Part shown: piece by piece, positions 1 to 5,561 of the stretch | How positions within the stretch are numbered: position 1 is the first letter of the stretch | How the letters are laid out: the number at the start of each line of letters is the position of its first letter | Assembly (NCBI GenBank): GCA_023145975.1 | Contig: JAGLCZ010000552.1 | Location: 1-7,736 of the forward strand | Source of the DNA: Candidatus Hydrogenedentota bacterium | GTDB taxonomy: Bacteria; Hydrogenedentota; Hydrogenedentia; Hydrogenedentales; CAITNO01 | Direction: 5' to 3' | DNA length: 7,736 bases | Notes under the pieces: generated by a model | What the model was told of the DNA's origin: nothing | Database searches by the model: none | What the model saw: only the letters and a program-made list of their open reading frames with translations | Translations under genes and position numbers: made by a program

Positions 1-653
1 TTTTCAGGAAAATAGTGCGCTTCGATAAGGCAGCACAGTGTATGCCAGATTACGACATGCGCTTCCTGAATTTCTTTGGTATCCGCACCGGGTGCACGAA
101 TCACAATATCCGCATGTTCCGCCATTTTGCCGCCGCCGGATCCCGTAACTAAAGCAACAGTTCCGCCTTTGGCCTTCGCCACAGACATAGCCATCAGACA
201 ATTAGTCGCATTTCCTGAAGTGGATATGGCCAGTAACATATCCCCCTGTTTCATTATTGCATTAAGCTCTTGTGCAAAGGCAATATTTGCCAAAGCACAA
301 TCATTCTCAATCGCCGTTTTCAGTGGGCTATTCAGCCCAAGCGTAACAGCGGGAAGACCAGATTCAAGATGCTCCGATAACTCTACACCATAAGGTAATT
401 CTAAAAGGCGTTCCTTAAAAGAATCCGACAGTGTTCTCTTGCGCTCAAAACTCTTACATAATTCCCCGACAATATGGAGCGCATCTGCATTTGAACCGCC
501 ATTACCACAGGTAAAAAAGCAACCTTTCCCATCGTAAACAGCAACAAGTGCATTGTGAAACTGTTCCATCGCCTCAACACAAGAGTCCAAGTTAGGACGA
601 CGGGCTAACATCGCCTCTATTATTTCCGATTCGATTTGGTTCCAACTTCGCAT
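1..653 (-). CDS. gmhA: GmhA-like phosphoheptose isomerase (SIS domain), 3' end outside the window
   Basis: Reading the minus strand from ATG at 653 gives 217 codons without a stop to the window edge, so the C-terminus is missing. The start is set by a strong AAGGAG six bases upstream. GmhA converts sedoheptulose 7-phosphate to D-glycero-D-manno-heptose 7-phosphate in the cytoplasm, the first step of ADP- or GDP-heptose synthesis for LPS core or surface glycans. Visible SIS motifs are CGNGGSNAD (residues 49-57), H60 and E64 followed by KSF, STSGNA (144-149), GSGGGKMAEHAD (171-182) and QEAH (196-199). E64 and H199 sit where E. coli GmhA has its proposed acid/base pair Glu65 and His180. Compared with E. 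coli GmhA there is an extra segment of roughly 25-30 residues (about 72-105) between the first motif and the second strand. Such longer forms exist in the family, so the exact sugar phosphate is uncertain. It is transcribed divergently from the TPR/ABC operon. Confidence 0.88.
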   Translation of the reverse strand, partial: MRSWNQIESEIIEAMLARRPNLDSCVEAMEQFHNALVAVYDGKGCFFTCGNGGSNADALHIVGELCKSFERKRTLSDSFKERLLELPYGVELSEHLESGLPAVTLGLNSPLKTAIENDCALANIAFAQELNAIMKQGDMLLAISTSGNATNCLMAMSVAKAKGGTVALVTGSGGGKMAEHADIVIRAPGADTKEIQEAHVVIWHTLCCLIEAHYFPE

Positions 654-812
654 ATTCAACTCCTTGATAGTAAAATAGGATGATACCAGATTTTCACTTA
701 TAATAATAGTTTCCAATAATGAATTTTTCTCGCAGTTTACGGCTTCTTCTGTTATGATTACAGATATGGTGAATAATTTAGAAAACGGGACAATATATAA
801 GAGATGTTTACA
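654..812. other. Divergent intergenic region between gmhA-like gene and TPR/ABC operon
   Basis: This 159-bp AT-rich stretch separates two divergent start codons, so it should carry both promoters. On the minus side it ends in the AAGGAG ribosome site of the isomerase gene. A perfect TATAAT lies at 699-704 on the plus strand, but nothing resembling a -35 box sits at the right distance. The best plus-strand candidate is the extended -10 listed separately. I found no convincing minus-strand promoter, only AT-rich sequence with several weak -10-like hexamers. No palindrome long enough to be an obvious operator was seen. Confidence 0.6.
750..758 (+). promoter_or_regulatory. Candidate extended -10 promoter for the TPR/ABC operon
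   Basis: The bases TGTTATGAT match the extended -10 pattern TGnTATAAT with one mismatch in the hexamer (753-758). No good -35 element lies 16-18 bp upstream, which is tolerated at extended -10 promoters. Transcription would start near 765 and give a leader of about 48 bases before the start codon at 813. This is a prediction from the pattern alone, and chance matches are common in AT-rich DNA. Confidence 0.4.
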
Positions 813-1760
813 ATGACCCAATATACTTTTTTTTCAGTACTCCTGTTTGTTTCTCTTCTGATTCTATGTCAAGGTACTTCTGCTGCTTCCAGTACAGATA
901 AGGTTGCAGACGGGCTTTCGCTCCTTCAGGAATCCCTGGATAATCAGGAAGAGTGCGAACAAAGAATTCGTGCTTTTGATAAGATCCATACCGTTATTTC
1001 GGGGGTATTTTACAAAAAGGCAAAATCACTTGAAGAAGCAGGTAATACGACGGAATCCCAGATTGCACTACAGGAAGCAGAATATCATATAAATATTGTA
1101 AAAGCAGCGTATGATCTTGGATTACTACACTTTGATGATAGTGCCAAATTACATAATTTTTACGGCGAAATTATCCATGACTTCTTTAACCAATCCAACG
1201 AGGCAGCGAAACATTGGAAACGTGCATCACAGTTGGACCCGGATTTCGCACGTGCCTTCTGCAATTTCGGCATGTATGCCTGTCATACCGGCATGTACTC
1301 CATCGGCCTTGACAATATGGATACTGCGTTGCGTCTGGAACCTGACGATGTTGATCTTCTGTATAATATGACACAGCTTTATCTACTGCATCCTGCGCAT
1401 ATAATGCAGATTCGCCAGTGGCCTCGCAACAAAGTATATAATGAAGCGATGAAGATGTCGAAAAAAGCGGTATATCTTCGCCCCGGAGATTTTGAGGTAT
1501 TACGCGATTATGCATTAAACTTTTTTACAGGTGAAGATTTTGAGATAAAGGTGAATTGGAACGATGCTGTAAAAGCGTGGCAAGCGGCACGCAGTAAGGC
1601 AAAAACCGATGCAGAGTTATTCAATACGTGGCTGAACGAAGCACGGGCACATAAACGTAACGATAACAAGGAGAAAACGATGGAATGCCTGGACGCTGCA
1701 CAGTCTATTTGGCCGGAGAGTTCCGTTGTCAAACAGTTAATTAAAGATTTCAGAGGGTAA
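813..1760 (+). CDS. Secreted or membrane-anchored TPR-repeat protein
   Basis: This is a protein of 315 residues, or 318 if the ATG at 804 is used. I prefer 813 because AAGAG at 799-803 is nine bases from it but directly abuts the 804 codon. Residues 6-19 form a hydrophobic core followed by QGTSAASS, a plausible signal peptidase I site after A24 or A25. There is no Lys or Arg before the core, which is unusual, and C19 lacks a good lipobox. The rest is helical with tetratricopeptide-like units: about 111-144 (ending ASQLDPDF), 145-178 (ending ALRLEPDD), about 204-227 (KAVYLRPGDF) and about 268-302 (AAQSIWPES). TPRs mediate protein-protein contacts, and no catalytic motif is visible. The ABC ATPase begins 9 bp downstream, so this is the first gene of a three-gene operon. 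It may be an outer-face partner of that transporter, but the partner is inferred from position only. Confidence 0.85.
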   Translation: MTQYTFFSVLLFVSLLILCQGTSAASSTDKVADGLSLLQESLDNQEECEQRIRAFDKIHTVISGVFYKKAKSLEEAGNTTESQIALQEAEYHINIVKAAYDLGLLHFDDSAKLHNFYGEIIHDFFNQSNEAAKHWKRASQLDPDFARAFCNFGMYACHTGMYSIGLDNMDTALRLEPDDVDLLYNMTQLYLLHPAHIMQIRQWPRNKVYNEAMKMSKKAVYLRPGDFEVLRDYALNFFTGEDFEIKVNWNDAVKAWQAARSKAKTDAELFNTWLNEARAHKRNDNKEKTMECLDAAQSIWPESSVVKQLIKDFRG

Positions 1761-1769
1761 CACAGGGGC

Positions 1770-2555
1770 ATGGAATACTGTATAGAAACTTATAACTTAA
1801 CCAAGTCCTATGGGGATATAGTTGTCACAGATGCGCTATCTTTGTGCATTGAAAAAGGTACCTTCCATGGATTTCTTGGGCCCAACGGCGCTGGTAAATC
1901 TACTACGATTAAAATGCTGACCGGCATTGTAGCACCTACTTCCGGAAGTGCACGAATACTGGGATGCGATATTAAACATACAAATGCATCTACTAAAAAA
2001 CGCATAGGGGTCGTTCCGGAAGAACTCTGCCTCTTTGAGAATCTTACTGGTCCCGAATATCTGACTTTCATTGGGCGCATGTATTCCCTCCCCCGTAAAC
2101 TCGCACGGGATCGTGCCCATGAACTTCTGTATTGGATGGATATTCATGATACAAATGGAACACTGATACTGGAATATTCGCACGGGATGCGTAAAAAACT
2201 AGCATTATGTGCTGCCATTATCCATGATCCGGAGTTACTTTTTCTGGATGAACCTTTTGAAGGTATAGACGCTGTTGCATCACGCACTATCCGCGAAGTA
2301 CTGGAAAAATTGCTTGCCCGTGGTGCCACAATTTTTCTTACCTCCCATATTCTTGAGGTTGTTGAACGGCTTTGCTCCCATGTCAGTATTATTGACAAGG
2401 GGAAATTACTTTGGCAAGGCGGTCTAACGGAATTCGCTGGCGGCAAGCGCCTCGACGAGGCTTTTCTGCAGGTGGTAAGTAAAACAAACGAATCACCGCG
2501 ACGGCTTTCATGGTTGTCGTCCAAAGGTAGCGATTGCAACATGGAGCAAAATTGA
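1770..2555 (+). CDS. ABC transporter ATP-binding protein (ABC-2/NatA-type exporter)
   Basis: This 261-residue cytoplasmic ATPase should power the membrane protein encoded next. Walker A is GPNGAGKST (37-45), the signature is YSHGM (136-140, in place of LSGGQ), Walker B is LLFLDEP (156-162), the D-loop follows at 164-167 (EGID) and the switch histidine is H193 in TSHILE. The Q-loop position reads VVPEE (81-85), with Glu where Gln is usual. I recall similar variants among NatA-like ABC-2 ATPases. The ATP-binding and hydrolysis residues are intact, so it should be active. AGGGG at 1764-1768 lies just upstream of the ATG, and GAGGG inside the end of the TPR gene may help. The stop codon TGA overlaps the permease ATG by one base, pointing to coupled translation. 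The last ~25 residues after VVSKTN are a short tail without recognisable features. The substrate cannot be read from the ATPase. Confidence 0.93.
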   Translation: MEYCIETYNLTKSYGDIVVTDALSLCIEKGTFHGFLGPNGAGKSTTIKMLTGIVAPTSGSARILGCDIKHTNASTKKRIGVVPEELCLFENLTGPEYLTFIGRMYSLPRKLARDRAHELLYWMDIHDTNGTLILEYSHGMRKKLALCAAIIHDPELLFLDEPFEGIDAVASRTIREVLEKLLARGATIFLTSHILEVVERLCSHVSIIDKGKLLWQGGLTEFAGGKRLDEAFLQVVSKTNESPRRLSWLSSKGSDCNMEQN

Positions 2556-2557
2556 TG
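2543..2557 (+). promoter_or_regulatory. Ribosome site and TGATG stop/start overlap coupling ABC ATPase to permease
   Basis: GGAG at 2543-2546 inside the end of the ATPase gene lies eight bases before ATG at 2555. The ATPase stop TGA occupies 2553-2555, so the two genes share one base (TGATG). This arrangement typically gives translational coupling and balanced subunit amounts. It also argues against the longer reading of the permease from TTG at 2534, which has no ribosome site of its own. Confidence 0.75.
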
Positions 2558-4258
2558 CTGCTTCATTGTTGGGCACTCTTTGTATTGAAGTGGACACTTC
2601 TTCACCATAGTTGGAACAAACGTGAATTATGGGGTTACATACTTCTGGGATTTCTGCTATTCTGCGGCATACTGCTATCGCTTGTATTAACCATAATTTT
2701 CTATAGTTTGGCACTCCACGTCTCGAAAGAAAAATCCTATACAAGTACATTACTGCTTTTGAACGGATCAGTAGTAATCTATCTCTTTTTCTATACTTGG
2801 GGTGTATTGATAGACTTGCAGCGTTCAGACCTTGTTGATTTTCGAAAGATGCTTTTTCTCCCTGTTTCCCTTCCCATGATTTATATAATGAATTTTCTCG
2901 TTTCCATGATAAGTCCCATCATGCTTTTCGCACTTCCCGGTCTTATCGGTCTGCTGGCAGGATTTTATCCGGTTCATGGTATTTCAGTTTTTCTGGTTGG
3001 TATCCCGCTCGCACTGTTGTTCATGTTTATGATGAATGCCTGGGCTTACTATTTGAGAGGATATCTCGCCATTATCATGGAGAATAAGCGGCGTAGGCGT
3101 CTTGCATTGGTTCTCCTCCCGTTATGTTTTGTTGTATTGGGTCAAATACCTGCGCTGCTTTCGCATCTGGTAATACTGAACAAAGAACAGCTGTTTGAGC
3201 CGCAAACTATTTCCAAATTATTTCCTTATTTATTAGGTTTTGATGCTGCAGTGCCATTATTTTGGCCTGCTTATGGAATATGGTCTTTCATCAATGGAGC
3301 CTCTGTGCTCATTGTTATGGAAATTGCATTTGGATTATTTATGTGTACACTGCTGGGTCTGTACCAAGGATACATATCTACCTTAAATCACTACATGGGT
3401 GTACGCAGTGATACTCATACGCCCCTTAAAAAGAATGGTGCCTATTCTTCTGTTACCCCTCCAGTCTGCACCAGCCGGCGTTTACCCTTCCTTGACGATG
3501 ATACTACAGCGTTAACACTGACTTTTTATCATTCCTTTTCCCGTCATCCCCATGTCCGTATGCTGATCATTATGCCCCTATGTCTCGGTCTGTTTTTTTT
3601 ATTGATGTACCGTACCGGCGCATATGGCGGTCATTTGACTGGAGAAGCTGCCTGGATTCCAGTGGCAGCTTTGGTCTGGCCATTTCTTAACTTTTCTATT
3701 TTTCTTTTCAATATATTTGGTGCAGATGCCCAGGCCTTTTCTGCATTAACACTGTTCCCCACACAACGCCGCAAATACTTTATTGCAAAAAATATTGCCC
3801 TGGCTCCCTTTGTTCTAGGGCTTTCTTTTTTCTTTATTGCCGCCAGTGCAGTTCTCATTTGGGCACCTGTACGCATGATTTTGCTCTCGATCATTCTTGC
3901 AGTACATCTCTACCTGCTTTTTAGTACTTTAGGTAACTATCTATCATTACGCTTTCCATACCGGATTAACAGAGATGCACTACGGCAGCCAACGCAGCGC
4001 CTCCGCATGATGCTGGTAGGATTAATGTCAACCCTCCTGGTGGCTGTAATGGTACTTCCTACGTCGTTGTGCATGTTTCTTGACAGAAGCTACACAGCCC
4101 ATAGTGATGTACTCGTAAAAAATGGAGGACTGCTGGGCGCTTCTTTTCTACTTATTGCCTCCTTGATTGTGTATATGTTCACCCTAACCCTGTTTGGCGA
4201 CCAATTTATTGCCAAAGAACAGATCCTGTATGCGCGTTTACATAATGACCGCGAATAG
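2555..4258 (+). CDS. Large two-half ABC transporter permease
   Basis: This is a polytopic membrane protein of 567 residues with roughly 11-12 hydrophobic segments, about double the length of a simple ABC-2 permease. The N-terminal half (about 26-270) and C-terminal half (about 336-550) are joined by a polar, probably cytoplasmic stretch at about 275-330. Each half carries a similar motif on a loop before a membrane helix: MLFLPVSLPMIYIMNF (99-114) and TLFPTQRRKYFIAKN (399-413). They resemble the PxS-x-K-x-N-like loops seen in ABC-2 permeases that contact the ATPase. This suggests an internal duplication or fusion, so that one polypeptide may supply both transmembrane halves for an ATPase dimer. 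An alternative start at TTG 2534 would add seven residues, but the ribosome site favours 2555. It is the last gene of the TPR/ABC operon. The substrate is unknown: lipid, glycan, peptide or drug export are all possible. Confidence 0.88.
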   Translation: MLLHCWALFVLKWTLLHHSWNKRELWGYILLGFLLFCGILLSLVLTIIFYSLALHVSKEKSYTSTLLLLNGSVVIYLFFYTWGVLIDLQRSDLVDFRKMLFLPVSLPMIYIMNFLVSMISPIMLFALPGLIGLLAGFYPVHGISVFLVGIPLALLFMFMMNAWAYYLRGYLAIIMENKRRRRLALVLLPLCFVVLGQIPALLSHLVILNKEQLFEPQTISKLFPYLLGFDAAVPLFWPAYGIWSFINGASVLIVMEIAFGLFMCTLLGLYQGYISTLNHYMGVRSDTHTPLKKNGAYSSVTPPVCTSRRLPFLDDDTTALTLTFYHSFSRHPHVRMLIIMPLCLGLFFLLMYRTGAYGGHLTGEAAWIPVAALVWPFLNFSIFLFNIFGADAQAFSALTLFPTQRRKYFIAKNIALAPFVLGLSFFFIAASAVLIWAPVRMILLSIILAVHLYLLFSTLGNYLSLRFPYRINRDALRQPTQRLRMMLVGLMSTLLVAVMVLPTSLCMFLDRSYTAHSDVLVKNGGLLGASFLLIASLIVYMFTLTLFGDQFIAKEQILYARLHNDRE

Positions 4259-4259
4259 A

Positions 4260-4279
4260 TTCTTTGTTCATGCAGAGAA
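4260..4279 (+). terminator. Weak stem-loop after the permease gene
   Basis: TTCTTTG and CAGAGAA can pair into a seven-base-pair stem with one G-U pair and a six-base loop, starting two bases after the permease stop. It is AT-rich and is followed by ATAAATTATC rather than a run of T, so it would be a poor intrinsic terminator. It may instead protect the 3' end or be a chance fold. Confidence 0.22.
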
Positions 4280-4444
4280 ATAAATTATCTTATAACCTAT
4301 TTATGCGGTTCATTTTTCAATCGCCGGAAATGTAATTTACCAGAAATTCTTGAAGCGAGTATTGGTATTACGCTACCATATTCGTCGCTGGATCTGTTGT
4401 GGGAAACTCTACCCAAAAATAAGTGATATTGCGGCAGGGTTTAA

Positions 4445-4453
4445 TGCTATACT
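4445..4453 (+). promoter_or_regulatory. Candidate extended -10 promoter for the PGAM5-like gene
   Basis: The bases TGCTATACT match the extended -10 pattern TGnTATAAT with one mismatch in the hexamer (4448-4453). A TTGCGG lies upstream but only 13 bp from the hexamer, too close for a standard -35. Transcription from about 4460 would leave a leader of about 90 bases before the start at 4553. The call rests on the pattern and its position upstream of a gene that lacks another obvious promoter. Confidence 0.38.
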
Positions 4454-4552
4454 AGGTGCTGTTTATATCTTTCTAAGACTGGTTATTGTGTCTGAGCTAC
4501 GTTATTTGAACACAATGCCTGTCACGGAAAATGAATGAGGAGAAATGCAGTA

Positions 4553-5146
4553 ATGGCCGTCAGGATACTATATCTCATACGTCACGGACAACATGACTTG
4601 GATAATCCCACAGGCTCGGAATTGGGTGGTAATCTTACCGCTTTAGGTAGAAAGCAGGCAGAGTTTACAGCAAAAATGCTGAAAACAAAGCCCGTATCTT
4701 CCATTCATGCCAGTTCTCTGAATCGAGCAGATGAAACAGCCCGAATTGTATCAAAACAGGTTACAGGGATATCGGTACAGCAAACCGATTTGTTATGGGA
4801 ATGTATGCCGGCAATGACCCCGAAATTACAGGTAGAGATGCCCAACTACACTTCCCTGCAAGTCTCACAAGATAAACAACGTGCAGATGTGGCATTTCGA
4901 AAATATTTCAAAATTGCAAAACGAACAGATCGACACGATGTTATTATCTGTCATGGTAATCTTATTCGCTACTTTGTGACGATTATACTCAAAGCTGAAG
5001 CTGCCAGTTGGCTTAAAATGGACATCTGCAATTGTGGTGTCACACAAGTGCTGGTACAGCCTGATGGCGATATAGCAGTACTCTGTCATAATGACTGGTC
5101 ACATCTGCCACAGGAATTTCGCACATCAACGCTGCGGAATGCCTGA
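4553..5146 (+). CDS. PGAM5-like histidine phosphatase superfamily protein
   Basis: This is a 197-residue soluble protein of the phosphoglycerate mutase/histidine phosphatase superfamily. The catalytic RHG is at 10-12 (H11 would be phosphorylated), followed by LTALGRKQAE (28-37), R58 in SSLNRADETA, acid E83 in LLWECMP and the second histidine H134 in ICHGNLIRYF. From the remembered sequence of mitochondrial PGAM5 the match continues outside the generic motifs: an AFRKYF segment, SWLKMDICNCGVTQVLV (152-168) for the late strand region, and a PDGDIAVLCHND tail. PGAM5 is a protein Ser/Thr (and His) phosphatase. Here the membrane anchor and WDxNWD assembly motif of PGAM5 are absent. A protein substrate is possible, but a small phosphoester cannot be excluded. 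ATG at 4553 is chosen because AGGAGA at 4538-4543 is nine bases upstream. The in-frame ATG at 4535 would overlap that site. The gene converges on the release-factor-like gene 16 bp away, with no terminator between. Confidence 0.88.
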   Translation: MAVRILYLIRHGQHDLDNPTGSELGGNLTALGRKQAEFTAKMLKTKPVSSIHASSLNRADETARIVSKQVTGISVQQTDLLWECMPAMTPKLQVEMPNYTSLQVSQDKQRADVAFRKYFKIAKRTDRHDVIICHGNLIRYFVTIILKAEAASWLKMDICNCGVTQVLVQPDGDIAVLCHNDWSHLPQEFRTSTLRNA

Positions 5147-5162
5147 TCCTGTCACGGCACAT

Positions 5163-5534
5163 CTATTTTGGTTTGGATAGTGTGGAATCATTGCGTGTAC
5201 GTCGTTTTCTGCGGGCCTTCTGTTTTCTTATCTTTTCACGCCGCCGGGCTTCAGGGCTATCGTTTCCCATGATACGGGCTTCCAATAATTCGCATAACCT
5301 GCGACGTGCATAGAAGCGATTCAACGCCTGTGAACGTGCAGTCTGTGTTTTTACTGTCAGACTACTTGGCCTATGACGCAGTACAACTGCAGTAGCACTT
5401 TTATTTACCTTTTGTCCCCCCGGACCGCCCCCGTGCACAAAGGATTCTTCAATATCCTTTTCCTGCAAACTGCACACAGCCATCCTCTTGCGTAGTTCCT
5501 CTGCCTTTTTAGGGGTAACTCCAAATATGCTCAT
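5163..5534 (-). CDS. Release-factor-like GGQ-domain protein (ArfB/MTRFR type)
   Basis: This 123-residue protein consists of the peptidyl-tRNA hydrolysis domain of class I release factors alone. GGGPGGQKVNKSAT (35-48) contains the catalytic GGQ (39-41), followed by AVVLRH and RSQALNRFYARRRL (67-80). The stop-codon recognition domains are missing. A very basic tail at about 96-114 (REKIRKQKARRKRRTR) fits a ribosome- or RNA-binding extension like the one ArfB inserts into the mRNA channel. The VHGGGPGGQ context and the short length look closer to mitochondrial MTRFR (C12orf65) and bacterial 'release factor-like' proteins than to E. coli ArfB. The likely role is releasing peptides from stalled ribosomes or split large subunits. 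The ATG at 5534 must be the start because an in-frame TAG lies two codons upstream and the next Met is residue 18. Its ribosome site is weak (GGAT). It is the last gene of the mpl operon, 27 bp after the QueD-like gene. Confidence 0.88.
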   Translation of the reverse strand: MSIFGVTPKKAEELRKRMAVCSLQEKDIEESFVHGGGPGGQKVNKSATAVVLRHRPSSLTVKTQTARSQALNRFYARRRLCELLEARIMGNDSPEARRREKIRKQKARRKRRTRNDSTLSKPK

Positions 5535-5561
5535 GAATATCTATCCATCAAAACCTGATAT

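Larger units (their letters stand above)
4259..4552. other. Intergenic spacer between permease and PGAM5-like gene
   Basis: This 294-bp stretch has no gene I trust. An open frame of 62 codons runs from TTG 4350 to TGA 4538 and ends next to the ribosome site of the next gene. It has no ribosome site, no recognisable motif, odd composition (Arg and Cys rich at the N-terminus, then hydrophobic) and contains a candidate promoter, so I treat it as non-coding. A weak hairpin lies right after the permease stop, and the promoter at 4445-4453 would serve the phosphatase gene. The remainder shows no repeat or RNA-gene fold that I can identify. Confidence 0.55.

Noticed and set aside
76..393. 105-codon plus-strand open frame
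   Set aside because: It lies opposite the isomerase gene, whose minus-strand reading shows clear SIS motifs, and its own translation has no recognisable domain.
699..704. Perfect TATAAT on the plus strand
   Set aside because: The TTGATA at 664-669 is about 29 bp away, too far to act as its -35 box, and there is no TG extension. It is probably chance in AT-rich DNA.
2534..2554. Earlier TTG start for the permease
   Set aside because: It would precede its own ribosome site. GGAG at 2543-2546 and the TGATG overlap point to ATG 2555.
1770..2555. Signature YSHGM and Q-loop Glu as signs of an inactive ATPase
   Set aside because: From memory, similar variants occur in NatA-like exporters, and Walker A, Walker B, catalytic Glu161 and H193 are all intact.
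4535..4552. Earlier ATG start for the PGAM5-like phosphatase
   Set aside because: The only good ribosome site (AGGAGA, 4538-4543) lies inside these codons and fits ATG 4553. The extra six residues match nothing in the family.
4518..5157. Direct repeat CCTGTCACGG at 4518-4527 and 5148-5157 flanking the phosphatase gene
   Set aside because: Ten-base matches are expected several times by chance in a window this size, and neither copy has element-like ends or a duplicated target site.
5147..5162. Possible bidirectional terminator between the convergent genes
   Set aside because: The 16 bases contain no stem of useful length and no T-run on either strand.
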